From: Brumimicrobium ulvae
GTDB lineage: Bacteria > Bacteroidota > Bacteroidia > Flavobacteriales_D > Crocinitomicaceae
Direction of reading: 5' to 3'
Assembly (NCBI RefSeq): GCF_947504225.1
Contig: NZ_CANNGT010000002.1
Location: 310,001 to 374,000 of the forward strand
Length of the DNA: 64,000 nucleotides
Shown: one piece after another, positions 53,382-62,504 of the stretch
Position numbering within the stretch: position 1 is the first letter of the stretch
Layout of the letters: each line of letters starts with the position of its first letter
Notes under the pieces: model-generated
Database searches by the model: none
Told to the model about the DNA's origin: nothing
What the model saw: only the letters and a program-made list of their open reading frames with translations
Made by a program: the position numbers and the translations under genes

Positions 53382-54700
53382 GAAAGTACGATTCATACAA
53401 AGAATCTGGAATTGATTGGATAGGTAAAGTACCCTCCAATTGGGAGAAGTGGAAAATTAGCCATGCTTTCAGTAAAATAGGAAGCGGAACGACTCCAGAG
53501 TCTGGCAATCCCTTATATCATCATAATGGCACAATTAATTGGTTGAATACAGGAGACCTAAATGATAGCAAACTTTACACCTGTTCAAAAAAAATAACTG
53601 AGAAGGCTGTAGAAGACTATTCTTCATTAAAAAGGTATCCCTCTGGCTCCTTGGTAATTGCTATGTATGGAGCGACCATTGGCAAGACTAGCATTGTGCA
53701 ATTTGAAACTACTACAAACCAAGCCTGTTGTGTTTTTTCAGAATCTGAAATCATTGACATTAACTTCCTATTTTACTGGTTTAAAGGTCATAAAGAACAT
53801 ATTATTAATCTTGCAGTAGGCGGTGGTCAACCTAATATAAGCCAAGATATACTGAAAGGAATACGGTTATATACACCAACTTTTAAAGAACAAAACCAAA
53901 TCGCCAACTATCTTGACAACAAAACCACCCAAATAGACAACCTCATCAACAAAAAAGAGCAATTAATAGAGCTCTTGGAGGAAGAACGAATTGCCATCAT
54001 CAATCAAGCTGTAACAAAGGGGCTAAATCCAGAAGCACCCATGAAGGATTCTGGAATTGAGTGGTTGGGTGATATACCAGAGCATTGGGAGGTTTGGAAA
54101 ATTAGCCATGCATTCAAAAAATTAGGTAGCGGAACTACACCAGAGTCTGGAAATCCAAAATATCACTCAGATGGAACTATCAATTGGCTAAATACTGGAG
54201 ACTTAAATAATGGTGTTTTAGAAAGTTGTTCCAAGAAAATCACGGTGGACGCTTTAGAAGATTATTCTTCATTAAAAGTTTACCCAGCGGGCTCTCTAGT
54301 GATAGCTATGTATGGTGCAACAATCGGTAAAACAGCAATTGTGAATTTTGAGACAACAACCAATCAAGCTTGTTGTGTTTTTACTGACAGCGATATTATT
54401 GATATAAAATTTTTACAGTATTGGTTTACAGCTAAAAAGGAACATATTATTAATCTATCTGTGGGAGGTGGTCAACCAAATATTAGCCAACAAATATTAA
54501 GAAATGTGAGATTGGGTGCGCCATCATTTGATGAGCAACTAGAAATAGTTGAATACCTAAAAGACAAGGAATCAAAGTTCATCAATTTAAAAAATAAGTT
54601 GATGAATGAAATTGAATTATTGAAAGAATACAAAACGGCACTTATTAGTGAAGTGGTTACTGGTAAGGTTGATGTGAGAAATTATAAAACTGAGAATTAA
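53378..54700 (+). CDS. hsdS: Type I specificity subunit with two near-identical recognition domains
   Basis: 440 residues from ATG at 53378 (ATGA overlap with DUF4268); the open frame extends 69 bases upstream, but only inside DUF4268. HsdS places the complex on DNA by two target-recognition domains. Here the two domains (about 20-165 and 235-380) are roughly three-quarters identical by eye; both begin GI(D/E)W(I/L)G...NW or HW, then WKISHAF, and share GSGTTPESGNP, TINWLNTGDLN, SLVIAMYGATIGKT, TTTNQACCVF and VGGGQPNISQ. Coiled spacers follow each (LIELLEEERIAIINQAV, EIELLKEYKTALISEVV). Equal domains predict a symmetric, interrupted palindromic target. Confidence 0.93.
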   Translation: MRKYDSYKESGIDWIGKVPSNWEKWKISHAFSKIGSGTTPESGNPLYHHNGTINWLNTGDLNDSKLYTCSKKITEKAVEDYSSLKRYPSGSLVIAMYGATIGKTSIVQFETTTNQACCVFSESEIIDINFLFYWFKGHKEHIINLAVGGGQPNISQDILKGIRLYTPTFKEQNQIANYLDNKTTQIDNLINKKEQLIELLEEERIAIINQAVTKGLNPEAPMKDSGIEWLGDIPEHWEVWKISHAFKKLGSGTTPESGNPKYHSDGTINWLNTGDLNNGVLESCSKKITVDALEDYSSLKVYPAGSLVIAMYGATIGKTAIVNFETTTNQACCVFTDSDIIDIKFLQYWFTAKKEHIINLSVGGGQPNISQQILRNVRLGAPSFDEQLEIVEYLKDKESKFINLKNKLMNEIELLKEYKTALISEVVTGKVDVRNYKTEN

Positions 54701-55755
54701 TGCCAAGAGGTTTACCAAAAGCAGTTAAAAAGTGTCTGGAGAAGTCGAGAGATTCTGCATTGCTGGCAGTTGAAACATACAACAAGCCAGCAGTAAACTT
54801 TAAGTCGGGTGGATTCATTGTACTGATGACTATATCTTGGACATCACTATTTCATGCAATATTCTTTAAACAAAAGAAAAAACCGTACTACAAAAAGAAC
54901 AATCGATTCATTAAACGAGATGGTGACTATTACTATTGGGAGCTTGGAACTTGTTTGAAGGAGTATTTTGGTGATGAATCCAGTAATCCCATAAGAAAGA
55001 ATCTAGAATTCTTCATCCCACTTAGAAATATGGTTGAACACAAATCAGTTCCAGAGATTGACTCAGATATTTTTGCTGAATGTCAAGCTATGCTGCTCAA
55101 TTACGACAAGGTTCTACTCAAAGAATTCGGTGAAAAGTATTGCATTCGAGAATCATTGTCTTTTGCTCTCCAACTCTATCCTTCATCAAAAAGTTTGAAC
55201 AGTGCAGTGGTGGAGAACCCCAATGCGAAATCTATTGTTGATTTCATTAAATCCTACAGGAGTTCCATCACTACAGATATATTAGAGACAGGTGAGTACT
55301 CCTTTAAGGCATTTCTTATACAAGTAGCAAATCACGAATCAAAAAATACTGTCCCTATTCAATTTGTACAGTATGACAAACTAAATGAGGTTCAAAAAAG
55401 TGGAGTAAACAGAGTTGCAACTTTGGTGAAGAACAAATTTGTTCAAGTTCCAGTGGCGAACAAGGATAAACTTAAGCCGAGTGATGTAGTGAAAAAGGTT
55501 CAAGCTGGTTTGGGTGACCCCAAAGTAACTAGAAACGGTAGGGAAAAGGATAAATTCAATAGTGATACTCATACAAGATGCTGGAAAAAATTTGGAGTGC
55601 GGCCAAACAATGGTGATGCGAACCCAGAATTAACAGACCCAACATATTGTGTTTATGATGACCTCAACAACAACTATGGATATACTGAGGATTGGGTGGA
55701 CTTTCTAATTGAAGAAATGAATAAAGATGAGATTTATAATAGTTTGTACGAGTAA
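54700..55755 (+). CDS. DUF3644 protein, HEPN-like RX4H motif
   Basis: 351 residues of the DUF3644 type: SRDSALLAVETYNKPAVNFKS, then ISWTSLFHAIFFKQK and, near 97-115, PIRKNLEFFIPLRNMVEHKS. The last segment holds R109-x4-H114, the spacing of the HEPN ribonuclease motif (RX4-6H) in a helical setting. The C-terminal part includes LVKNKFVQVPVAN and HTRCWKKFGVRPNNGD (an HTRCWK-type segment that may bind nucleic acid). It is joined to hsdS and to the next gene by one-base TAATG overlaps. RNase activity is an inference. Confidence 0.72.
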   Translation: MPRGLPKAVKKCLEKSRDSALLAVETYNKPAVNFKSGGFIVLMTISWTSLFHAIFFKQKKKPYYKKNNRFIKRDGDYYYWELGTCLKEYFGDESSNPIRKNLEFFIPLRNMVEHKSVPEIDSDIFAECQAMLLNYDKVLLKEFGEKYCIRESLSFALQLYPSSKSLNSAVVENPNAKSIVDFIKSYRSSITTDILETGEYSFKAFLIQVANHESKNTVPIQFVQYDKLNEVQKSGVNRVATLVKNKFVQVPVANKDKLKPSDVVKKVQAGLGDPKVTRNGREKDKFNSDTHTRCWKKFGVRPNNGDANPELTDPTYCVYDDLNNNYGYTEDWVDFLIEEMNKDEIYNSLYE

Positions 55756-58076
55756 TGTTTAAGGCAATGGAAGAAGATGAACTTTGGGAAATACTAAATG
55801 AATATAGGGGGAAAATGCCTTTCGATTCAATGAAGGGTATATTGAGGATTATCTCCGATTCTATTGAAAGCAAAGATGCGTTTAAGGAAATGGTTGAGAA
55901 CATTGGCTTATTCGACAATGGTCACCTCAAAGAACTTCCATATTATTCTAAATCAATATATGACTTTTTGGGTGCAATTGTGGCAATTTCAAAACCCGAT
56001 AAGGCAATTGACCCATGGGCAAATCTAGGAGAATCACTAAAACTCGTTCAAGAAAACTCTCCAAATACAAAACTTAAAGGAGCTTTAATAAATCGTGACC
56101 TACTCAAATGGAACGAGCACACTCACAATTTTGATGTCGAATTAGATGACAGTTTTTCTTTTCTGGAAAAAAATGTAAACGTGGACTTAATAGTATCCAA
56201 TTTACCGATAGGTTTACGGACTGATGAGTCTAGATTTGGCATTACCAAAAGTGAACTTGGTTTTCAAATTATCGCTCAATCATGTCTGTCTTTAAAAGAT
56301 GGAGGAGTTGGTATATTTAATGTTACAGAGAAATTTACATCTGAATCTGGGAACGGTAAAAAACTCAGAGAGTTTTTTAAAGAAAATAATATTTCTGTTG
56401 ATGCATTAATTAGCACACCAGTTAAATCAATAAACCCCCATGCTTCAATTCCAATGCAACTATTGGTTTTGTCTAAGACACCACAAGGGGATGTGTTTGT
56501 TGGTAAAATTGATGAAGGCAATAAGGTTCATAATGAGAAGCTTATCAAAAACTATGTTAATTCTAAAAATGGGAAAACAGTCTTTGAGGGTCGTTTGATT
56601 TCATTTGCTGAAATAAAAACCTCCGAACAAATTGAAAACGACAAGGAAATAAATATTTCACTGAGAAGAACAGGGCTTCCATTAATAAAAATTGAAGATG
56701 TAGGTAATATCAAAAACTTGTTTAGAGATGAACCAAACGAAAATTGGATTCTCATTCACAGGTTCTATAAGGTGGAAGTTGAAACATTCCATAGTGGAAG
56801 TGAAAAAATGGAAAAAATCCATAATGAATTATCAAGTAACCAAAGGCGTATTGGCATAAACTATCATGTGCTTGAAGTTAACCCAGATGTAGCACGTGTC
56901 GATTACCTAGTGAAATTTTTAAATAGTCCTTTAGGACAGAGCTTAAGAGCAAATGTTCATGTTGGAGCAATAATGCCGTCACTAACATCGCAGCAGCTCA
57001 AGTCACTAACCATTCCACTACCTAGTGTAGTTGACCAAAATCACATCATTCAATTGTCACGTGAGATAGATAATTATACTTCATTTTTTAAACAACTAGA
57101 TAAATCTTTGTGGAAAGCACCATCAAAACATACCGCAATCAAAAAGCAAATAAAGAATCTAGTTAAAGACAAGAATAGTATAGATTGGATGGAAGAGCTT
57201 CCATTTCCAATTGCATCAATATTATGGGGATATCATTCTGAATCTACAGCACTTAAAAAAGTAGAATATTTGTTTTTGTTTTTTGAAGGACTGTGTCAAT
57301 TTATAGACGTTTTGTTATTAAGCTCTATTTCTTCTGATAGAAGCTTTTATGAGAACGAAGGAAAAAATTGGATTCGAAATGAAGATATGAAGCATTGGTA
57401 TGAAAAGGCTTCATTTGGTGGATGGCAATATATGTTTGAGAAATTAGCTAAAAATGTAAGAAAGCTGTTTAATGACAAAGACCAAAAAGAGATGATTTAC
57501 AATGCTTTTGGTGGCCCAAGCGATTCATTTATTGAAGCAGTTACAAACAAGAAACTAATTCCTGTATTCAAAAATGTAAATTCACTGAGGAACTCCTTTA
57601 AAGGACACGGTGGAGTAAGTTCAGACGAATTATACAATTCGCTCTTACAAAATCTTGAGAGTGCATTGTATGAAATAAAAGACATTTTAGTAGATGGTTT
57701 TTCGGATGTCAAATTAATCCATGTTGTTCCAAATTCATTGAACTGGGACAAAGAAGAGGGTATTTTTGAATCGACATGCCGATTTCTAAAAGGGACTCGT
57801 TCAAAGTTTAATAAAGAGTCTGTTTACACAAGAGAACCGTTATCTGCAAAGCAGTTATACATTGTTCATGAAGGACAATATCGAGCTATTGAGTTATTAC
57901 CTCTAATTCAGCTAAGAGAAAGTCCAAAAACTGAGCAAAACGCATTTTATTTCTATAATCGAATTGAAGGGAATAGTGTTAGAATGGTTTCTTATCATTT
58001 TGAGAAAGAAGCAGAATTATCAGACTCCATAGACTTTCTTGAAAATACTATCAAAATATTGAACCCAAAAGATTAA
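55755..58076 (+). CDS. Degenerate methylase/HsdS-like fusion with C-terminal RX5H domain
   Basis: 773 residues; I know no named family for the whole. About 1-240 resembles an N6-methylase whose motifs have decayed: IDPWANLGESLKLV (85-98) stands where DPxxGxGG belongs and SNLPIG (148-153) where NPPF belongs, while SLKDGGVGIF fits the following strand. About 300-450 resembles an HsdS half (VDYLVKFLNSPLGQSLRA, IMPSLTSQQLKSLTIPLP). About 500-773 is new to me and contains RNSFKGH (R612-x5-H618), a HEPN-like motif. The start overlaps DUF3644 by one base; hsdR follows by one base. Perhaps a target-recognising, non-methylating sensor with an RNase-like tail. Confidence 0.6.
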   Translation: MFKAMEEDELWEILNEYRGKMPFDSMKGILRIISDSIESKDAFKEMVENIGLFDNGHLKELPYYSKSIYDFLGAIVAISKPDKAIDPWANLGESLKLVQENSPNTKLKGALINRDLLKWNEHTHNFDVELDDSFSFLEKNVNVDLIVSNLPIGLRTDESRFGITKSELGFQIIAQSCLSLKDGGVGIFNVTEKFTSESGNGKKLREFFKENNISVDALISTPVKSINPHASIPMQLLVLSKTPQGDVFVGKIDEGNKVHNEKLIKNYVNSKNGKTVFEGRLISFAEIKTSEQIENDKEINISLRRTGLPLIKIEDVGNIKNLFRDEPNENWILIHRFYKVEVETFHSGSEKMEKIHNELSSNQRRIGINYHVLEVNPDVARVDYLVKFLNSPLGQSLRANVHVGAIMPSLTSQQLKSLTIPLPSVVDQNHIIQLSREIDNYTSFFKQLDKSLWKAPSKHTAIKKQIKNLVKDKNSIDWMEELPFPIASILWGYHSESTALKKVEYLFLFFEGLCQFIDVLLLSSISSDRSFYENEGKNWIRNEDMKHWYEKASFGGWQYMFEKLAKNVRKLFNDKDQKEMIYNAFGGPSDSFIEAVTNKKLIPVFKNVNSLRNSFKGHGGVSSDELYNSLLQNLESALYEIKDILVDGFSDVKLIHVVPNSLNWDKEEGIFESTCRFLKGTRSKFNKESVYTREPLSAKQLYIVHEGQYRAIELLPLIQLRESPKTEQNAFYFYNRIEGNSVRMVSYHFEKEAELSDSIDFLENTIKILNPKD

Positions 58077-58077
58077 T

Positions 58078-61000
58078 ATGGCACAAGGAATACATACCGA
58101 ACAAACATTTGAAGAAGCAATAGAAGCTGCTTTATTGGAAAACGGTGGCTATCAAAAAGGTAGCTCCACTGAATATGATGCAGACCTTGGTTTGTTCTCA
58201 AGTTACATCACCAACTTCTTGAAAGATTCGCAACCAACTGCGTGGGAAAAGATTTCAAAGATTCATAGTGATGAAGTAGAGACCAAAATAGTTCAACGCT
58301 TAATCCGTGAAATTGATTTACGTGGAGCTTTGGATGTTATTCGAAATGGATTCACGGACTATGGAGTCAAATTCAAAATGGCCTTTTTTAGACCAGAGAG
58401 TTCACTAAACCCAGATGCTGAGGTCTTGTATCAAACGAATCACTTAAGCGTAACTAGACAGCTATACTACGAGCGAAACGGTAAGAACTCACTAGATTTA
58501 GTACTTTCATTAAATGGGTTACCAATTGCCACTATTGAATTGAAAAATCAGTTCTCTGGGCAGAATGTCAATAATGCAAAAAAGCAATATGTATTTGACC
58601 GAGAACCTACAGAACCAATTTTCCAGTTCAAGAAAAGAGCACTCGTTCATTTTGCAGTGGATACGGATGAATGTTATATGACCACCAAATTGGCTGGTAA
58701 AAAAACCAGATACCTTCCATTCAATATGGGCTATCAAAACGGTGCTGGTAACCCTCCAAACAAAGATGGTTACAGAACAGCATACTTATGGGAGTACGTT
58801 TGGGCAAAAGATAGTTTTATGGACATCATTGCCAAGTTCCTTCACCTCAACGTGGAAGAATTTGAAATTAATGGAGTTCGCAAGAAAAAAGAAACTATGA
58901 TTTTCCCACGATTCCATCAAATGGATGTCGTGAGGAAACTTACCATAGATGCAAAATCCAATGGAGCTGGAAAGAATTACCTCATCCAACATTCAGCTGG
59001 TTCTGGGAAATCGAATTCAATTGCATGGTTATCTTACAGACTTTCGAGCCTACACGATAACCAAGACGAAAGAGTTTTTGATTCAGTGATTGTTATCACC
59101 GATAGAAGAGTTCTAGATAGTCAACTTCAAAACACAATATACCAGTTCGAACATAAAGATGGTGTTGTCCAGAAAATTGATAAGGATTCACAACAATTAG
59201 CTGATGCTTTGGGAGCTGGTTCCAATATCATTATAACCACACTCCAGAAGTTTCCATTTGTATTGGATAAAATTGTAGAGTTACCAGCGAGAAAATATGC
59301 TGTTATTATTGATGAAGCACACTCATCTCAAGGTGGAGAAGCGACCAAGAAAATGAAGGAAGTCTTGTCCGCAAAATCTTTAGAAGAGGCGGAAGAAATT
59401 GAAGTTAGTTCTGGGTTGGATGAAGATGCAGAAGATGAGATTCGTAAATCAATGGAAGCACGAGGAAAACAAGACAACCTTAGCTTTTTTGCATTTACGG
59501 CAACTCCAAAACCAAAAACAGTTGAAGTTTTCGGTACTCCAGATAAAAGTGGAAAACCAAAGCCATTCCATCTGTATTCAATGAAGCAAGCAATTGAAGA
59601 AGGATTTATCTTGGATGTATTGAAGAATTACACAACCTATAAAACCTACTTCAAGCTATCTAAAGAAATTGAAGATGACCCGAATGTGAATAAGAAGCAA
59701 GCTTCAAGGGCTATTGGTCGTTTTATGTCGCTCCATCCACACAATTTAGCTCAAAAGACTGAGGTGATGGTGGAGCATTTTAGACAAGTGGTATCTAAAA
59801 AAATTGGCGGACAAGCTAAAGCGATGGTAGTCACCTCATCGAGACTACATGCTGTGAGATACAAGGAAGAATTCGATAAGTACATCAAAGAAAAAGGGTA
59901 CACAGATATCAAGACATTGGTGGCTTTTTCTGGTAAAGTCATTTATGATGCTTATCCAGATGGTGTTAGCGAGTCCGAATTGAATGGATTCAAGGAAAAA
60001 GAGCTTCCAAAAAAATTCTCTACAGATGAATACCAGTTGCTGTTGGTTGCGGACAAATACCAAACTGGCTTTGACCAACCACTCTTGCATACTATGTATG
60101 TCGATAAGAAATTGTCGGGAGTTAAGTGTGTTCAAACGCTATCAAGGCTGAATAGAACCACGGCTGGAAAAGAAGATACATTCGTATTAGATTTTGTCAA
60201 TGAGACAGAAGATATACTCGAGTCATTTCAACCATATTACGAACTTACAACTGTTGAAAGCAGCACCGACCCAAATCACTTATACGATTTGAAAGGAGAG
60301 ATTGAGAAAGCTCAAGTAATTTGGTCATCAGAAGTAGATAATTTCTGTAACATTTACTTCAAGTCATCTCAAGTTTTATCGGTAAAAGACCAAGCGAAGC
60401 TGAATGCATTCATTGACCCAGCGGTGGAGCGATTCAAACAGCTTCCAGAAGAGACACAAGAAGGGGATATAGTCCATGAAAACTCCCAAGAGAATTTCAA
60501 GCATTCACTCCAGACATTCACCAGAATGTATTCTTTCTTGACTCAAATTATGCCATTTACGGATGTTGAGCTAGAGAAGCTATTCACATACGGAAGATTT
60601 CTATTGAAGAAGCTACCAAGGAAAAAGCAAAGTGATAGGTTCCAATTGGGTGATGAGGTATCATTGGAATACTACAGATTACAAAAAGTAGCTGAACAGA
60701 ATATTGCAATGGAGTCTCAAGGTGAATACGGATTGGAAACCTCAACTGAGGCTGGTATCCGAATGTCCAAAGAGGAAAAAGCAGCATTGTCCGAAATCAT
60801 TACCGTCATCAATAAGCGATTCGGAACAGAATTCACAGCAGCTGACAAACTCTTATTCGACCAAATTGAAGAAGATATGGTTGCGGATGAACAACTTGCA
60901 GCACAAGCCAAGTCCAACAGCATTGACAACTTCAAGTTCGGTTTCAAGGAAGCTGCATTGGACAAGTTCATCAATAGAATGGACCAAAATCAAGACATCT

Positions 61001-61086
61001 TCACCCGTATGATGGATGATAGTGAATTCAATGGATTGGTGATGGATTATTTGTTGAAGAAGGTTTATAAACGATTAAATAAATAA
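58078..61086 (+). CDS. hsdR: Type I restriction endonuclease subunit R
   Basis: ATP-driven translocase and nuclease of the complex. The 1002 residues are the usual length. The N-terminal nuclease core has SLDLVLSLNGLPIATIELKN (about 138-157, Asp140 and ExK at 154-156). The SF2 motor has GSGKS (308-312), DEAH (412-415), FFAFTATP, and the late KYQTGFDQPLLHTMYVDK block with SRLNRT. The C-terminal 300 residues, helical in relatives, contact HsdM. All motor and nuclease residues I can check are intact. A one-base TAATG overlap ties it to the last gene of the operon. Confidence 0.95.
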   Translation: MAQGIHTEQTFEEAIEAALLENGGYQKGSSTEYDADLGLFSSYITNFLKDSQPTAWEKISKIHSDEVETKIVQRLIREIDLRGALDVIRNGFTDYGVKFKMAFFRPESSLNPDAEVLYQTNHLSVTRQLYYERNGKNSLDLVLSLNGLPIATIELKNQFSGQNVNNAKKQYVFDREPTEPIFQFKKRALVHFAVDTDECYMTTKLAGKKTRYLPFNMGYQNGAGNPPNKDGYRTAYLWEYVWAKDSFMDIIAKFLHLNVEEFEINGVRKKKETMIFPRFHQMDVVRKLTIDAKSNGAGKNYLIQHSAGSGKSNSIAWLSYRLSSLHDNQDERVFDSVIVITDRRVLDSQLQNTIYQFEHKDGVVQKIDKDSQQLADALGAGSNIIITTLQKFPFVLDKIVELPARKYAVIIDEAHSSQGGEATKKMKEVLSAKSLEEAEEIEVSSGLDEDAEDEIRKSMEARGKQDNLSFFAFTATPKPKTVEVFGTPDKSGKPKPFHLYSMKQAIEEGFILDVLKNYTTYKTYFKLSKEIEDDPNVNKKQASRAIGRFMSLHPHNLAQKTEVMVEHFRQVVSKKIGGQAKAMVVTSSRLHAVRYKEEFDKYIKEKGYTDIKTLVAFSGKVIYDAYPDGVSESELNGFKEKELPKKFSTDEYQLLLVADKYQTGFDQPLLHTMYVDKKLSGVKCVQTLSRLNRTTAGKEDTFVLDFVNETEDILESFQPYYELTTVESSTDPNHLYDLKGEIEKAQVIWSSEVDNFCNIYFKSSQVLSVKDQAKLNAFIDPAVERFKQLPEETQEGDIVHENSQENFKHSLQTFTRMYSFLTQIMPFTDVELEKLFTYGRFLLKKLPRKKQSDRFQLGDEVSLEYYRLQKVAEQNIAMESQGEYGLETSTEAGIRMSKEEKAALSEIITVINKRFGTEFTAADKLLFDQIEEDMVADEQLAAQAKSNSIDNFKFGFKEAALDKFINRMDQNQDIFTRMMDDSEFNGLVMDYLLKKVYKRLNK

Positions 61087-62099
61087 TGAAAGAAACGACT
61101 ATCGAATCATTCGTTAAAACAATAATTGAGAAATTCAATTCTCAGTTTCACCTCGATGATGTTAAGCTGTTGAAGAAGTATGTCGTGTTTAAATATGAGC
61201 ATTACCTCAAGGACCCCGAGAAATGGGACAGATTAATCACTAACTATCACGACTTTAAAGATTGGATTACAGTGAATTCTTTTGAATGGACTGTAAACGA
61301 TGAGAAAGTAAGGCTCATAAAGTTTTCCGAAGACATTTATCTGCGTATATATTATGACCTTGAAGTTTTACAGATGGAACAGTATATGGGTTGGAGAATT
61401 GATGGGAAGGATGGACCTTGGACAGTAAAAAGGTTACGTTATCCATCACTTTTGGTCCCGAGTAGAGAAGACCTTAAGAAGTATCAAGACAAATACAATG
61501 AGTCAAAAGGAGTGGCCATTGATTTATGGGACAGTGAGAGAGATAAATCTATTGAAAAGGAACGTGAAGCTTACTTAAAAAGAGTAAAGAAACTTGATAA
61601 AATATATATCTGTATAGTCGGCCAAGATGTCTATAGAAATGGGCATACAGGTATTCCTTTTTCCAAAGAAACGATTAATGAATTGATTGATGAATATTGC
61701 TGCGGCAAGGATGTTCTAAACTCATTGAATTATGGAATCGGAAGTCTCAAGCATTATCGTAATCCATCCGATGTATTTTATGAATTACTTGATGGAGGAA
61801 TTGCATTTGTGAATATCTCTCATAAACTTCTGGATGAAACAACTGAATCTGAGTTAATCGAATACAGTCACTACAATAAGCAAATTTTATCAAAAGCAGA
61901 AGAAATTGTTGTCCTCGGCAAATCAAAAAGTAAGGCTCTGTTTGAACGATATTACCCCGAATACAAAGGTTTTCAAACATTTATTCATCCTTCACAATTG
62001 GCCAGAAAGAGTAACCCCAAAGAATGGGAAAATACTTGGGGAAAGTATACTCACAAATTAGCAGCATTATATAGAGCAACAAAGTCCAAGGTTGGATAA
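61086..62099 (+). CDS. Uracil-DNA-glycosylase-like protein at the end of the restriction operon
   Basis: 337 residues. About 1-165 is an unassigned N-terminal region (EKWDRLITNYHDFKDWITVN, later KSIEKEREAYLKRVKK). About 170-330 follows the uracil-DNA glycosylase fold order: IYICIVGQDVYRNGHTGIPFS (GQDxY at 179-183, compare GQDPYH), GGIAFVNISHKLL (compare GVLLLN), EEIVVLGKSKSKAL (compare VFLLWGK) and TFIHPSQLARKS (compare HPSPLS, His301). The catalytic Asp181, the uracil-pocket Tyr183 and His301 are kept; the His after Tyr is Arg. A DNA base excision role linked to restriction of modified phage DNA is possible; this is inference. Confidence 0.6.
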   Translation: MKETTIESFVKTIIEKFNSQFHLDDVKLLKKYVVFKYEHYLKDPEKWDRLITNYHDFKDWITVNSFEWTVNDEKVRLIKFSEDIYLRIYYDLEVLQMEQYMGWRIDGKDGPWTVKRLRYPSLLVPSREDLKKYQDKYNESKGVAIDLWDSERDKSIEKEREAYLKRVKKLDKIYICIVGQDVYRNGHTGIPFSKETINELIDEYCCGKDVLNSLNYGIGSLKHYRNPSDVFYELLDGGIAFVNISHKLLDETTESELIEYSHYNKQILSKAEEIVVLGKSKSKALFERYYPEYKGFQTFIHPSQLARKSNPKEWENTWGKYTHKLAALYRATKSKVG

Positions 62100-62106
62100 A
62101 GGGACA

Positions 62107-62379
62107 TTATTCGCCTAATATGGTCAACCCTTTTATTAAGAGCCCTTTGATTTCTTTGATTTCATTATTTGCAAGAGTCCCTCCCTTGGTTGGGACAAAC
62201 ATTTCCCTTACATCAACATCTAAAGTCTCTGCTATAGATAGTAATAGTGGTATTGTAGGATAATTCTTCTCAGTACTAATGTTAGAGATGGTAGTCATGG
62301 ATACATCTACCTTCTGGGCAAGCTCTTCTCTTGAAATGCCTTTTTCCTTCATTATTTCTTTAAGTCTTAGTACTGCCAT
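62107..62379 (-). CDS. XRE-type transcriptional regulator
   Basis: 90 residues: an N-terminal Cro/C1 helix-turn-helix (LRLKEIMKEKGISREELAQK, VSMTTISNISTEKNYPTIP, LLSIAETLDVDVREMF) plus a 25-residue C-terminal tail (NNEIKEIKGLLIKGLTIL). It is convergent with the restriction operon, whose last stop is 7 bases away, and divergent from the 62505 gene. Two AAGyAATACTT palindromes in the divergent gap are likely operators, one on its own promoter. It may control the element genes to its right. Confidence 0.85.
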   Translation of the reverse strand: MAVLRLKEIMKEKGISREELAQKVDVSMTTISNISTEKNYPTIPLLLSIAETLDVDVREMFVPTKGGTLANNEIKEIKGLLIKGLTILGE

Positions 62380-62404
62380 AATCTAATTATTTGCAACAAA
62401 AATA

Positions 62405-62415
62405 AAGTAATACTT
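62405..62415. promoter_or_regulatory. Palindrome AAGTA-A-TACTT near the XRE start
   Basis: Perfect 5-base arms with one central base, 26 bases from the XRE ATG. A near copy lies at 62490, and similar half-sites (TATACTTTACTT) lie between, as for cooperative repressor sites. Confidence 0.5.
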
Positions 62416-62489
62416 CATTTTATGCAAATAAAAATCAAATATCATTTGCTTAGAAGTGAAATTATACTTTACTTTGTATAGAAATAATA

Positions 62490-62500
62490 AAGCAATACTT
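62490..62500. promoter_or_regulatory. Second palindrome AAGCA-A-TACTT
   Basis: Differs by one base from the 62405 site and ends 4 bases before the ATG of the 62505 gene, where a bound repressor would block translation start or transcription. Confidence 0.5.
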
Positions 62501-62504
62501 GATT

